A DNA stretch of 64,000 nt from Acinetobacter boissieri. Lineage in GTDB: Bacteria > Pseudomonadota > Gammaproteobacteria > Pseudomonadales > Moraxellaceae. Numbering within the stretch: the first letter of the stretch is position 1; the number at the start of each line of letters is the position of its first letter. Below the pieces are notes generated by a model that saw only the letters and a program-made list of their open reading frames with translations, was not told the origin of the DNA and made no database searches. The stretch is taken from the NCBI RefSeq assembly GCF_900096955.1, contig NZ_FMYL01000002.1, forward strand, positions 227,453 to 291,452, in the 5' to 3' direction. Position numbers and translations under genes: made by a program. This document shows positions 19,276 through 28,911 of the stretch, in pieces.

Positions 19276-19733
19276 TGTTATACCTTAAATATATGAAACA
19301 CATAATAATGTTAGCAATATTTAGATTTTTTGCTGTTAATAGATGTTTATAAATTGGTTGAGTCCTGACATAGTCTTGTTGTGAAGTTGTAACTTAAAAA
19401 GGTTTCAAAATAGATCTGTTTGTACTTTTTAGCGTAATCAATCGTTCTTAATTTTCTATCGCTCACTAGAGGTTCAACCATGCCTTTAAAATAAACCAGT
19501 AATAGAAGCGCTGTCATTTACGATTTATGATTATCTTTAAAAATATGACTTTGTTTATGCCACAGTCTTTAATTGTCACTAAAAAATACACATATTGAAT
19601 GTTTTCTAGTAATAGAACCCCTTTTAGTACATAAATCATGACTTAGAGTCTTTACCCCGTCGCTTTTTTTTAAGACAATACGCACAGCTCAAATACCTAT
19701 TCACATTTTTTGATTTATTTTTGGATCTGATCT
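19276..19733. other. 458-bp intergenic region between the LEA-like gene and tkt
   Basis: This holds the divergent promoters of the LEA-like gene and tkt. I see AT-rich sequence and a repeated AGTAATAGAA (near 19499 and 19608), but no open frame with a ribosome-binding site, no RNA gene and no strong hairpin. The tkt leader is long and may carry an untranslated region. Confidence 0.5.
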
Positions 19734-21722
19734 ATGACTACCCCTTTAAATGAACGTCGCATTGCCAATGCGATTCGTGTATTAGCGATGGATGCTGTTC
19801 AACAAGCGAACTCAGGGCATCCAGGTGCACCAATGGGGATGGCAGATATTGCTGATGTTGTATGGCGCGAATTTTTTAGCCACAACCCAACGAATCCACA
19901 ATGGTTGAACCGCGACCGTTTTGTCCTTTCAAATGGCCATGGATCAATGTTGCAATATGCACTGCTTCATTTAACAGGTTATGACTTATCTTTAGATGAT
20001 TTAAAACAATTTAGACAACTTCATTCAAAAACACCAGGTCACCCAGAATTGGGTTATGCACCAGGTATTGAAACAACAACAGGCCCTCTAGGTCAGGGTA
20101 TTGCCAATGCAGTTGGTTTTGCTTTGGCAGAAAAAACCCTTGCTGCACAATTTAATAAAGAAAACTTTGATGTCGTAAACCATTTCACGTATGTATTTTT
20201 AGGTGATGGTTGTTTAATGGAAGGTATTTCCCATGAGGCATGTTCTTTAGCGGGGACTTTAGGTCTAGGTAAACTCGTTGCTTACTACGATGACAATGGT
20301 ATTTCCATTGATGGCGAAGTAGAAGGTTGGTTTAGTGATGATACAGACCAGCGTTTTAAAGCATATGGTTGGCAAGTATTGCATGTAGATGGCCATGACC
20401 AAGATGCGATTCGTAACGCAACGGTTGAGGCAAGACAAGAGCTGAATAAGCCAACGCTTATTGTATGTAAAACAGTGATTGGTTTAGGTTCACCAAATAA
20501 ACAAGGTAAAGAGTCAAGCCATGGTGCGCCACTAGGTACAGATGAGATTGCATTAACACGCCAAGCGCTTGGTTGGGATACGCCAGCATTTGAAGTACCT
20601 GCAGACATCTATGATGCGTGGGATGCTAAAGAAAAAGGTCAACAGTCTGAATTACAATGGAATGCGTTGTTTGCCAAGTATGAGTCACAATACCCAACTG
20701 AAGCTGCAGAGCTATTACGCCGTACGCATGGTGACTTACCTGTAAACTTTGTGGCTCAAGCAGATGAGTTTATTACACAAACTGTAGCAAAAGCAGAAAC
20801 TATTGCAACCCGTAAAGCAAGCCAAAATACGCTACAAGCATTTGGCCCATTACTTCCAGAGTTTTTAGGTGGCTCGGCTGACTTGGCTGGTTCAAATTTA
20901 ACACTATGGAAAGGTTGTGAAGGCGTACAAAACAATCCAGCAGGTAACTACGTGTATTACGGTGTACGTGAGTTTGGTATGACAGCGATTGCAAATGGTG
21001 TTGCATTGCATGGCGGTTTTGTTCCTTATGTTGCAACATTCCTGATGTTTATGGAATATGCGCGTAATGCAGTACGTATGTCTGCATTAATGAAACAACG
21101 TGTCATTCATGTTTATACGCATGACTCGATTGGTTTGGGTGAAGATGGTCCAACGCACCAACCGATTGAACAAATTGCATCTTTACGTAATACACCTAAC
21201 TTAAATACATGGCGCCCTGCCGACACTGTAGAGACAGCAGTGGCTTGGAAATCATCTTTATTACGTAAAGATGGCCCATCTGCATTGATTTTATCTCGTC
21301 AAAACTTGGCTTTCCAAACACGTACAGATGCACAAATTGCAAATATTGTGAAAGGTGGTTATGTGCTTGCTGAAGAAAAAGGTGAGTTGCAAGCAATTAT
21401 TATTGCTACAGGTTCTGAGGTTGATCTTGCAATGCAAGCGTATGCTCAATTAGAGGGTGTGCGTGTTGTGTCTATGCCATGTGCTGAAGAATTCATGAAG
21501 CAAGATGCTGCATACCGTGAATCAGTATTACCAGCTGCCATTCGTGCACGTGTTGCGGTAGAAGCTGCACATGTAGATTACTGGTGGAAATTTGTTGGTT
21601 TAGATGGTCAAGTGATTGGTATGAGTACTTATGGCGAGTCTGCACCTGCAAAAGCATTGTTTGAGCATTTTGGTATTACTGTTGAAGCAATTGTAAATTC
21701 AGTAAAAACAATGACTGCTTAA
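19734..21722 (+). CDS. tkt: Transketolase
   Basis: Thiamine-diphosphate enzyme of the pentose phosphate pathway, transferring two-carbon units between sugar phosphates. The 662-residue protein shows [13 protein letters not shown] near residue 27, the ThDP/metal motif [13 protein letters not shown], then TKTPGHPE-type and [14 protein letters not shown] segments, and the C-terminal VVSMPC domain. All three domains are complete. It is monocistronic, with a long upstream region and a strong terminator downstream. Confidence 0.97.
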   Translation: MTTPLNERRIANAIRVLAMDAVQQANSGHPGAPMGMADIADVVWREFFSHNPTNPQWLNRDRFVLSNGHGSMLQYALLHLTGYDLSLDDLKQFRQLHSKTPGHPELGYAPGIETTTGPLGQGIANAVGFALAEKTLAAQFNKENFDVVNHFTYVFLGDGCLMEGISHEACSLAGTLGLGKLVAYYDDNGISIDGEVEGWFSDDTDQRFKAYGWQVLHVDGHDQDAIRNATVEARQELNKPTLIVCKTVIGLGSPNKQGKESSHGAPLGTDEIALTRQALGWDTPAFEVPADIYDAWDAKEKGQQSELQWNALFAKYESQYPTEAAELLRRTHGDLPVNFVAQADEFITQTVAKAETIATRKASQNTLQAFGPLLPEFLGGSADLAGSNLTLWKGCEGVQNNPAGNYVYYGVREFGMTAIANGVALHGGFVPYVATFLMFMEYARNAVRMSALMKQRVIHVYTHDSIGLGEDGPTHQPIEQIASLRNTPNLNTWRPADTVETAVAWKSSLLRKDGPSALILSRQNLAFQTRTDAQIANIVKGGYVLAEEKGELQAIIIATGSEVDLAMQAYAQLEGVRVVSMPCAEEFMKQDAAYRESVLPAAIRARVAVEAAHVDYWWKFVGLDGQVIGMSTYGESAPAKALFEHFGITVEAIVNSVKTMTA

Positions 21723-21740
21723 TTTTAAAAAGTGATCTAA

Positions 21741-21773
21741 AAAAGCCTCCGCAATGCCGGAGGCTTTTTTATT
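21741..21773. terminator. Terminator between tkt and the DUF815 gene
   Basis: AAAAAGCCTCCG pairs with CGGAGGCTTTTTT (about 12 bp) across a short CAATGC-type loop. It serves tkt and, in reverse, the convergent DUF815 gene. Confidence 0.9.
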
Positions 21774-21785
21774 GTCATTCATAAA

Positions 21786-22655
21786 TTAAAGTTGGCTAAG
21801 TTGTTGCATACCGGCCCAATGTTTAGAAAATTGATATGCGGCACGCCCTGAGCGTTGTCCTCGACTTTGGCTCCATCTTAATGCTTCAGCTCTCACATGT
21901 TCATTATATTCAAGACCTGATTTTTGTAGGTAGTGTTCTACAATCTCTAAATACAAATTTTGATCCATGGGATAAAAAGAAAGCCATAAGCCAAAACGAT
22001 CAGAAAGGGAAATTTTTTCTTCAATGGCTTCTTGAGGATGCAACTCGTTGTATTGAGGGACATCAACACGAGTCACAGGTGTATTTTCATGCATAAACTC
22101 TGGTAGTAAATGTCGTCTGTTACTGGTTGCATAAACAATAAATTGGTTATTACCAGACTGTAGTGAGCCATCTAGCGCGCTTTTTAAGCTACGGTAATTT
22201 TCATCTTCGGCATTAAATGCAAGATCATCACAGTAAATAATATATTTCTCTGGTCGGCCAACCAATAACTTCTCAATTAAATGTAGATCACATAAATCAT
22301 TGCGTTCAATTTCAATCAGACGCAAACCTTGGCTTTGGTAAGAGTGTAATAAAGATCTTACAATTGAAGATTTACCTGTACCACGTGAGCCTGTAAGTAA
22401 AATATCATTTGCAGGTAAGCCATGAAGGAACTGTAAGGTATTTTGAATGATTTTTTCTTTTTGTCGCTCAATCCCTTTTAAATCATCTAAATAAATGGCT
22501 TTTGGATTATAAATCGGTATAAGTTGTTTATTTTTCCAATGGTAGGCAGGGGCAGAAAAATCGGTATCTTTTCTTAATTCGGGCAGGCTTTGTTGCAGTC
22601 TTTTAAGTACATCAGAGAGGGTATTTATGAGTGCATCTGGAATGTGTAATTGCAT
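21786..22655 (-). CDS. DUF815 family AAA+ ATPase
   Basis: A 289-residue protein of the DUF815 family of P-loop ATPases. The Walker A motif is TGSRGTGKSSIV (near residue 95) and the Walker B-like strand is KYIIYCDDLAF, followed by a sensor-1-like FIVYATSNRRHL and a C-terminal AAA lid with an Arg-rich tail. Members resemble DnaC/DnaA-type loaders, but no cellular role is settled. The ATG at 22655 (MQLHIPDAL) was chosen as most like homologues; an ATG at 22685 would add ten residues. Confidence 0.8.
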   Translation of the reverse strand: MQLHIPDALINTLSDVLKRLQQSLPELRKDTDFSAPAYHWKNKQLIPIYNPKAIYLDDLKGIERQKEKIIQNTLQFLHGLPANDILLTGSRGTGKSSIVRSLLHSYQSQGLRLIEIERNDLCDLHLIEKLLVGRPEKYIIYCDDLAFNAEDENYRSLKSALDGSLQSGNNQFIVYATSNRRHLLPEFMHENTPVTRVDVPQYNELHPQEAIEEKISLSDRFGLWLSFYPMDQNLYLEIVEHYLQKSGLEYNEHVRAEALRWSQSRGQRSGRAAYQFSKHWAGMQQLSQL

Positions 22656-22830
22656 TGTTATGGCCAAAAAATCGAATGTGCACATGATCTTGGCGTGTTT
22701 TTTACATAATGTATAGATGAACGTCGTAAATTCTTTACGATAAGCAGTTTTATAAATGCTATATTTAAATCACAACAAACAAAACATTGCTGTGATTATA
22801 GTGCATGTGATGATGGGTTCGAGGTAAGTT

Positions 22831-24315
22831 ATGCTTGATTTAATTTCCAAACATACGTCAAATATTCAACAGACGTTTAAAATAAAAAAATTAGAACATC
22901 AGCTGGCTAAAGCAGAGAACTATAAACAGTGGCAACATATTGCTTTTGAATTAGACCAATATACAGATGCTTTGGCATGGAAACATGACTTAGAGTCTTC
23001 TTATTTTGATGCAGACGTGATTTTAAGCCGGCTGAATGCATTAAGACAATACAGAGCACAACATAATATCCCTGCAGTTATTCATTTACTTAGAGAGGGG
23101 CTCAGTTACGATATTGCTAACATTTGTCATCCTATGCTTTTTTCAGTCATCCGTTTGGGTACAAAACAAGTCATTGAAGATTATGTGGCGGAGGTGAGTA
23201 CGTGTTTGAGTGATATCTCCCAGTTGCCAAATGCAGAAATGAATCTTGAGCAAAAACAGAAGTTTTTTAACCATTGCCAAATTGCATATGGCCAGCCTGC
23301 TTTAATGTTTTCAGGTGGGGCAACACTTGGGCTATTTCATAGTGGTGTGTGTAAAGCACTTAAAGAACAAGACTTGTTGCCTAATGTATTGTCTGGAGCC
23401 AGTGCGGGTGCAGTCATGGCAGCGTTATTAGGTACAATTGATGCAGATAAGTTGGATGTACTCACACAAAGTGAAAATTTATTTAGTGATGTGTTTCAGT
23501 TTAAATCGTTTAAAATGCTATTAAAAGAACCGAGTGGCTTTACTAGTAATGAAGCATTAAAGAAATTCTTAATGGCGCATTTAGGTGATCTTACTTTTGC
23601 TGAAGCGTATGAAAAGTCAGGTTTGCATTTAAATATTGCTGTTGCGCCGTATAATGCAACACAAAAGCCCCAGTTGTTAAATCAGTATACCTCGCCAGAT
23701 GTTTTGATTTGGAGTGCGGTATTGGCTTCTTGTGCTGTGCCAATATTATTTTCGCCCATTAAGCTTTTGGCAAAACGTAATGATGGGCAATATGTGCCAT
23801 TTTTAGGGGATACCCAGTGGGTTGATGGCAGTGTGCGCAGTGATTTTCCACAAGAAAAAATGGCTCGTTTGTATAACATGAATTACAGTATTGCTAGTCA
23901 AGCCAACCCCCATGTTGTGCCATTTATGCAAACCGATGTAGAACGCTATAGACAAGATGTACTGAGTTGGCCCGAAAAAATAGTACGCCAGCAAGGAAAA
24001 TTGTTGGTGAAAGGTGTGATGGATTTCACCCGTGAGCGTGTTGGTGCTGTGCCACAAGTTAGGCGACTACTTGATCATGGTTATGGCATTGTAGACCAGC
24101 ATTACTATGGTGATATTAATATTATTGGTCAATATAGTTTACGCCACTATACCTATTTATTACAAAATCCAACGTCTGAAATTTTTAAAAAATTACAACT
24201 TGAAGGCGAACGTGCCACATGGCCAAAATTATCTATGATAGAAATGCATGCACGTGTAGGTAAGACCATTGAGCACATTGTGGCTGATTTAGAAAAACAA
24301 CAAAATACGAGTTAA
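22831..24315 (+). CDS. Patatin-like phospholipase with N-terminal DUF3336
   Basis: A 494-residue protein. The first ~145 residues form a DUF3336 domain found next to patatins in bacteria and yeast triacylglycerol lipases. The patatin core follows: oxyanion loop FSGGATLGLFH (160-170), nucleophile motif GASAG with Ser191, and the second dyad residue in WVDGSVRSD. The catalytic Ser-Asp dyad is therefore intact. There is no signal peptide, so it probably acts on inner-membrane or cytoplasmic lipids. The kinase-like gene starts 7 bp after its stop, so the two are almost surely cotranscribed. Confidence 0.88.
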   Translation: MLDLISKHTSNIQQTFKIKKLEHQLAKAENYKQWQHIAFELDQYTDALAWKHDLESSYFDADVILSRLNALRQYRAQHNIPAVIHLLREGLSYDIANICHPMLFSVIRLGTKQVIEDYVAEVSTCLSDISQLPNAEMNLEQKQKFFNHCQIAYGQPALMFSGGATLGLFHSGVCKALKEQDLLPNVLSGASAGAVMAALLGTIDADKLDVLTQSENLFSDVFQFKSFKMLLKEPSGFTSNEALKKFLMAHLGDLTFAEAYEKSGLHLNIAVAPYNATQKPQLLNQYTSPDVLIWSAVLASCAVPILFSPIKLLAKRNDGQYVPFLGDTQWVDGSVRSDFPQEKMARLYNMNYSIASQANPHVVPFMQTDVERYRQDVLSWPEKIVRQQGKLLVKGVMDFTRERVGAVPQVRRLLDHGYGIVDQHYYGDINIIGQYSLRHYTYLLQNPTSEIFKKLQLEGERATWPKLSMIEMHARVGKTIEHIVADLEKQQNTS

Positions 24316-24321
24316 TGTCCA

Positions 24322-25116
24322 ATGTGTTTTGATTTAAATAAGCCTTATGCCGTGCACGCATGCCACCGTAAAAGCAGTGAAAAGTATGGTCGAAAGTTAT
24401 ATCGACTGATACAAAATGAACAACAATATTGGCTTAAATGTCAGCAAACTCAAAGTATTGAAGCATATAGTCAGGTGTATGTAGAAGGATGGCAAAGAGA
24501 GTTCCTTTTTTATCAAATGCATAAAAATGTTAGATGTGTACTACCCAATCAAATTGTAAATGTTACACAGATAAATGGTATTGAGATGGGGGGAGAGGGA
24601 ATACTATTGCCTCATAAAAATCCCCATTTTGCGTTAGCTCCTCAAAATTTCTGTGAAGTACAGCAACGAATAAAAGCAGTCTGTCAGGTATTATTTCAAT
24701 TCCATGCTCTAGGTTATGTGCATGGCGATATAAAAAAACATCACTTTTTAGCAGATTTACAAGGTCTTTATTTAATTGATTTTGAACATAGCTTTCATTA
24801 CAGCACAGCGATTATAGGTACACATGCCACCCCACGTTATATGGCACCAGAGTTGTTTCATGGTGCTTTAAAAACGCAAGCAAGTGACTTTTATGCGCTT
24901 GGTATTGTGATTTATGAATGGCTCACACAAAAAAAACTATTTGCTCAAGATTATCATGATTGGGCAGTTTTACATTGTCAGTGTGAGTTTTATACTTTGC
25001 CTGAGGTATATAAAGTGTTACAGCCGATCTTAGATATTATGCTTAGCAAGCGAGTAGAACAAAGAAAACAGAGCTTACAGCAGTTAAAAAGTATATTAAA
25101 TCAACAGATTGCTTGA
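24322..25116 (+). CDS. Degenerate Ser/Thr protein kinase-like protein
   Basis: A 264-residue Hanks-type kinase fold. Visible landmarks are Lys39 in YWLKC (VAIK lysine), Glu60 (helix C), HGDIKKHH at 134-141, DFE at 153-155, the activation-segment end RYMAPE at 172-177, and Asp189 (helix F). The catalytic Asp136 is present, but the Mg-binding Asn of HxDxxxxN is His141 and DFG is DFE. There is no clear Gly-rich loop. It may be a weak kinase, a small-molecule kinase or a pseudokinase. No membrane segment is present. It directly follows the patatin gene and may regulate it or share a lipid-related task; that link is inference. Confidence 0.7.
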   Translation: MCFDLNKPYAVHACHRKSSEKYGRKLYRLIQNEQQYWLKCQQTQSIEAYSQVYVEGWQREFLFYQMHKNVRCVLPNQIVNVTQINGIEMGGEGILLPHKNPHFALAPQNFCEVQQRIKAVCQVLFQFHALGYVHGDIKKHHFLADLQGLYLIDFEHSFHYSTAIIGTHATPRYMAPELFHGALKTQASDFYALGIVIYEWLTQKKLFAQDYHDWAVLHCQCEFYTLPEVYKVLQPILDIMLSKRVEQRKQSLQQLKSILNQQIA

Positions 25117-25183
25117 AATTATATGTATTTTTCTTAATTTTGATTGATATTTGCACATGCGGTAATTTTTTTAATAAAAAGGC

Positions 25184-25212
25184 TTGTCAGCAATAATGGT
25201 TATCTATAATAT
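25184..25212 (+). promoter_or_regulatory. Promoter of the tRNA cluster
   Basis: TTGTCA at 25184-25189 is followed by overlapping -10 candidates TATAAT (25205, 15-bp spacer) and TAATAT (25207, 17-bp spacer). This places transcription start a few bases before the first tRNA at 25224. Confidence 0.6.
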
Positions 25213-25223
25213 ACACAGCCATT

Positions 25224-25308
25224 GGGGGCGTGGCGAAATTGGTAGACGCACTGGATTTAGGTTCCAGCGCCGCAAGGTGTAAGAGTTCGAGTCTCTTCGC
25301 CCCCACCA
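25224..25308 (+). tRNA. tRNA-Leu (anticodon TAG)
   Basis: An 85-nt class II tRNA. The acceptor GGGGGCG pairs with CGCCCCC, discriminator A and encoded CCA follow. The anticodon loop TTTAGGT between CTGGA and TCCAG gives TAG. The long variable arm and GTTCGAG T-loop are clear. It reads CUN leucine codons. It is nearly identical to the second copy at 25407. Confidence 0.97.
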
Positions 25309-25327
25309 ACACATGAAAGTGTGTTAT

Positions 25328-25401
25328 AGAGGATTGGTGTAATGGTAGCATGACGGTCTCCAAAACCGTTCGTAAAGGTTCGAATCCTTTATCCTCTGCC
25401 A
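25328..25401 (+). tRNA. tRNA-Trp (anticodon CCA), unusual D-arm
   Basis: A 74-nt class I tRNA with acceptor AGAGGAT/ATCCTCT, discriminator G73 and encoded CCA. The anticodon stem ACGGT/ACCGT encloses loop CTCCAAA, giving anticodon CCA (Trp). A1-U72, G73 and the anticodon fit tryptophan identity. The D-arm GTGT-AATGGTA-GCAT and 4-nt variable region are shorter than the common bacterial tRNA-Trp form (GCTCAATTGGTAGAGC). It sits between two tRNA-Leu genes. Confidence 0.88.
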
Positions 25402-25406
25402 TGATT

Positions 25407-25491
25407 GGGGATGTGGCGAAATTGGTAGACGCACTGGATTTAGGTTCCAGCGCCGCAAGGTGTAAGAGTTCGAGTCTCTTCATCCCCACCA
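25407..25491 (+). tRNA. tRNA-Leu (anticodon TAG), second copy
   Basis: An 85-nt class II tRNA matching the copy at 25224 throughout the body. The inner acceptor stem differs: GGGGATG/CATCCCC instead of GGGGGCG/CGCCCCC, with every change compensated on the other strand. CCA is encoded. It is only 5 nt from the tRNA-Trp gene, so all three are processed from one transcript. Confidence 0.97.
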
Positions 25492-25493
25492 TT

Positions 25494-25526
25494 AAAAAAG
25501 CAAGATTAAAAGTCTTGCTTTTTTTG
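25494..25526 (+). terminator. Terminator of the tRNA transcript
   Basis: AAAAAAGCAAGA pairs perfectly with TCTTGCTTTTTT across a 7-nt loop, starting 2 nt after the CCA end of the last tRNA. Confidence 0.9.
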
Positions 25527-25661
25527 TGTCTGAAATTTAGAAAAGAGTTTCTCTGATTTACATCATTTATAAGTTATTCAATTTAAACGAAGTCATGACA
25601 TGTGTTTAATAGACATTATATGATACGAACAAAATGGTTATTTGCAAATTTATTCTAACCA

Positions 25662-26900
25662 TCAGAAAATAATGTCCTCTGATTTGCGTAAACTGAAAAA
25701 TAGAATCATCAATGAGATTAAATTAATTAAGCAATTGAAAATAAATACTTGTCTTGAACCTAAAAACTCGACAATGAATCCACCAGCCAGTGCACCTAAA
25801 GGCATTGTGCCATAAATTAATGTTCTTGCAGTACCTACAATCTTTCCCATAGTTTCTGGTGGTACAACACTTTGACGGTAAGTCGTTGAATATATATTAA
25901 ATAATCCAAGGCAAAGTCCCCACAAAAAGTATCCGAGTGAAATAAATATAGCAGTAATCCAAATAGGTCCTGTTGCAAGTATCATAATGATAGAGCCCAT
26001 AACCATGATTGTGATTGAGCACAGCATTAAAAATTTGACACTAAAAAATTGGCAGAGCCATCGTGCCAACAAATTTCCTAAAAGTGAGCCGATACCACTA
26101 AAAATTAATAGAGTAGAGGCAATTAATGTGTTAAATCCAAATAAATTTAGAGTCACTACAAAATAGACAGATTGGACAGCCATGAATCCTAAATTTGATA
26201 TTGCACTTACGAGTACAATCCCCATAAGTGTTGGCCTTGATGCAAGCTCACGAAATCCATCGAAGAATGAATATTTAGGAAGCGAAGTAAGGTTTTTTTT
26301 ATCTTTATCTTGTACTTTAAGCTGAGTAATAAATAGTGCTGAAATAAAAAATGTTAAGGCATTAATTAATAATGAAAATATCGCCCCTATAATACTTATA
26401 ATAAATCCGCCTATGCCAGGACCACTAATTTCACCCACAGATGAAATCACCTCAAGATTTGAGTTTGCAGAAAGGCGTTTATCTGAAGGAATGATTATTG
26501 GAAATAATGAAGACATGGACAGCTCAAAAAATATTCGAGCGATACCAATTAAAAACGCAATTGCTATAATGAATTGAATATTAATGGTATAAAAAAAGTA
26601 TAAAACAGGTATGGATAAAACTAGAATAAACCGAGTCAACTCTGCATAAATTGCAACTCGCTTTGTATCTGCTCGATCAACAAAAGACCCGATACCAATA
26701 CTAAATAGTAAATTTGGTAAATAGCGCGCTGTAGATATTAAGCTAATTTCAATTACAGATGCATGTAAAAAATGGATGGCAATGATTGGAAGAGCAATAT
26801 TGTGTATTGCTATACCTATGGTTGCAATAGCCTGCGAGTACCAAATGACTCTAAACTCGTTAAGTATCCATGCAGAATGAGAGGGTCTTTTTTTAAACAA
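25662..26900 (-). CDS. MFS transporter (EntS/MefA-like exporter family)
   Basis: A 412-residue, 12-helix membrane protein of the MFS_3 type. The loop 2-3 motif reads GSFVDRADTKR, the family's G...DR...R signature. The layout resembles EntS and macrolide-efflux MefA proteins, drug or siderophore exporters. A central basic loop (KVQDKDKKN) separates helices 6 and 7. The substrate is unknown. The gene is clearly AT-rich and opens the accessory block beyond the tRNA genes. No siderophore biosynthesis genes are nearby. Confidence 0.85.
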   Translation of the reverse strand: MFKKRPSHSAWILNEFRVIWYSQAIATIGIAIHNIALPIIAIHFLHASVIEISLISTARYLPNLLFSIGIGSFVDRADTKRVAIYAELTRFILVLSIPVLYFFYTINIQFIIAIAFLIGIARIFFELSMSSLFPIIIPSDKRLSANSNLEVISSVGEISGPGIGGFIISIIGAIFSLLINALTFFISALFITQLKVQDKDKKNLTSLPKYSFFDGFRELASRPTLMGIVLVSAISNLGFMAVQSVYFVVTLNLFGFNTLIASTLLIFSGIGSLLGNLLARWLCQFFSVKFLMLCSITIMVMGSIIMILATGPIWITAIFISLGYFLWGLCLGLFNIYSTTYRQSVVPPETMGKIVGTARTLIYGTMPLGALAGGFIVEFLGSRQVFIFNCLINLISLMILFFSLRKSEDIIF

Positions 26901-27165
26901 ATCAAAGCTCCTTTTTTAGTTTTTTTATAAGAAAAACCATATGATGTTTATGTCATTCTATATTTTATTTTTCATATGATATAAAGGTTTAGATGAATGA
27001 TGAGGCCTTCAAATATATATCATATTTATTTAAAGCATTTTCATTTTTTAGCATTTCAGGCTTTATTTCCTTATCCTCTTCGAATTCTATTAACTATTAA
27101 ATTAGCTATCGTACTTTCTAAGTACTTAATCCAACCGTTAAGTGGTCAAATCTAAATGTGAATAT

Positions 27166-27843
27166 TTATAAAATAATTTTTTCTTCCAATCTTTTTATTG
27201 CATCTTCTAACTGGTTATAGTGATGAATACTTTCATCAGAAAATGGAGATTCAAGGCTTAGTATTGGATGAAAATAAATTGTTTGCATACCTACTTTTTT
27301 TGCACCTTCAATATCAGCTTTGGGGTTATCTCCAATAAAAATACAATCTAAAGGCATACAATTGAATTGTGTACAGGCATATATAAAAATCTGTGGATCA
27401 GGCTTTCTTAAACCAATGGCTTCTGAAACGACAACAAGAGAAAAATACTCAGATAGCCCAAGAGCATAAAAATTATGCTCTTGAAAAGGTGTTTTTCCAT
27501 TGGATACTAGCCCCATCTGATACCCTTGTTTATGAAGCAATTGAATTGTTTCTTCTACACATTCAAATGATGTAGAAAACTTATTAAAATCATTAATATA
27601 TGATTCAAGCAACTGCTGTTGATTATATTTTTTAATGTTGAAGTCTTTAATTAACTGATTATAAACAATATCTTTCCATACGGTTCCATTATTTTCTAGC
27701 TCAATAAATCGATGAATGAAAGATGCTTTTAGGTTTGGTGGAACTAATTTAAAGAAATTCACTTGCCAGTTAAGAAATTTGATTAAAGATTCATTTCGAT
27801 TAAGAAGGGTTTGATCTAAGTCAAATAGAAGCGTTTTTTTCAT
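27166..27843 (-). CDS. HAD-superfamily hydrolase
   Basis: A ~225-residue HAD phosphatase with a helical cap. Motif I FDLDQT (nucleophile Asp8) is at residues 7-12, motif II is VSNGKT, the motif III Lys is in RKPDPQIF, and motif IV is IFIGDNPKADIEGAKKVGM. All catalytic residues are present. It resembles YjjG/phosphoglycolate phosphatase-like enzymes; the substrate cannot be inferred. ATG 27843 follows a GGTGA element; an in-frame ATG at 27882 is less likely. It lies alone in the AT-rich block. Confidence 0.88.
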   Translation of the reverse strand: MKKTLLFDLDQTLLNRNESLIKFLNWQVNFFKLVPPNLKASFIHRFIELENNGTVWKDIVYNQLIKDFNIKKYNQQQLLESYINDFNKFSTSFECVEETIQLLHKQGYQMGLVSNGKTPFQEHNFYALGLSEYFSLVVVSEAIGLRKPDPQIFIYACTQFNCMPLDCIFIGDNPKADIEGAKKVGMQTIYFHPILSLESPFSDESIHHYNQLEDAIKRLEEKIIL

Positions 27844-28274
27844 TTTTTTAAATTCACCAATGGGAAGGAATAATTTTACCATTGAATCATTTATGTTTTA
27901 CTATCGTTATAGCCATCTAATCTATCGTTTTGACACGGATGAATAATCAAGCATCTTTATACTGATTTAAATATGATTTTGTTAAAATGTATAAGTGATT
28001 ATTAGGTAGTTTAGTTTAATGTTTTGTAAAATAACTTTATGAATAAAAAAGTACATATGAGCCAGTACTATGGTGTGTTAGTGTGGTTACAGTCATCGAT
28101 AGGGTATCATTTCATAAATTAAAAAAGTATTGATAATTCTTGTAGTAAGAATTACGAATTCTGCGTACAGAAAATAATATTAAAAGCTTTTGCGCCAGTA
28201 TTTTGTAGTTTTTACTTATTAAATTTTTCTGACTGGTTTCACTATAAAATTTTATTTAGGGGGAGAGGGGGAGT
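27844..28274. other. 431-bp AT-rich intergenic region upstream of the orphan ABC exporter
   Basis: This lies between the divergent HAD and ABC genes. It contains a 27-codon ATG frame at 28039-28122 without a ribosome-binding site, and a short inverted GAATT(A)CGAATTC-type sequence near 28148-28160. There is no recognisable RNA or promoter pair. It ends in an exceptionally purine-rich ribosome-binding tract (GGGGGAGAGGGGGAG) before the ABC ATPase. Confidence 0.45.
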
Positions 28275-28904
28275 ATGGAAGACTTTAGTTTTAAATTGGT
28301 CAATATTACAAAAAAATTTGATAAAAAAGTAATTTTAAATGCCATTAACCATGATTTCAATCAATATGGAATATATGCTTTTGTGGGAGAAAATGGATCT
28401 GGTAAATCGACATTACTATCAATTATTGCATGCGATTTAAAACCAGATTTAGGGCATGTTTTGATGAATAATCAGATCTGTAACGATAAAACGAATTATA
28501 CTGAGATAGCATATATCCCAGATAAGGTATTAGCGTATCCATTTATAACAGGAATTGAATTTTTAGAATTAATATCTACGATTAGAAAAGTTCAATTTGA
28601 AAGATGTATTTTTTTAATGAATGCGTTTAACTTAGAAAAACATAAACATACAAAGTTTGAAAATATGTCACTAGGGACAGCAAAAAAATTTATGTTAATT
28701 TCTGCACTCATGACAGATTGTAAAATATTAGTAATGGATGAACCAACGAATGGTCTTGATTGTCATTCAGTCGATATATTTAATGATATTTTACTAAAAA
28801 TGAGTTTAGATCGAATAATATTTATTACGAGTCATGATGAATGTATTTTAAACAATACCTTTGTAAGAAAAATAGAAATTAATCGATTGAATAACTTTCA
28901 TTAG
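28275..28904 (+). CDS. ABC exporter ATP-binding protein
   Basis: A 209-residue stand-alone ATPase of the ABC-2 exporter type. Walker A GENGSGKST is at 38-46, the signature is atypical (MSLGT, 131-135, in place of LSGGQ), Walker B is ILVMDEPTNGLD from 151, and the H-loop His187 is in ITSHDE. All nucleotide-binding elements are therefore present, with a signature seen in drug/bacteriocin-type exporters. It is preceded by a very strong G-rich ribosome-binding site. The cognate permease starts 8 bp later. Confidence 0.88.
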   Translation: MEDFSFKLVNITKKFDKKVILNAINHDFNQYGIYAFVGENGSGKSTLLSIIACDLKPDLGHVLMNNQICNDKTNYTEIAYIPDKVLAYPFITGIEFLELISTIRKVQFERCIFLMNAFNLEKHKHTKFENMSLGTAKKFMLISALMTDCKILVMDEPTNGLDCHSVDIFNDILLKMSLDRIIFITSHDECILNNTFVRKIEINRLNNFH

Positions 28905-28911
28905 GTCTTAT

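Noticed and set aside
28039..28122. A 27-codon frame (MNKKVHMSQYYGV...) upstream of the ABC exporter as a possible peptide substrate
   Set aside because: There is no ribosome-binding site, no leader-like or core-like motif and no processing gene; short frames are frequent in this AT-rich DNA.
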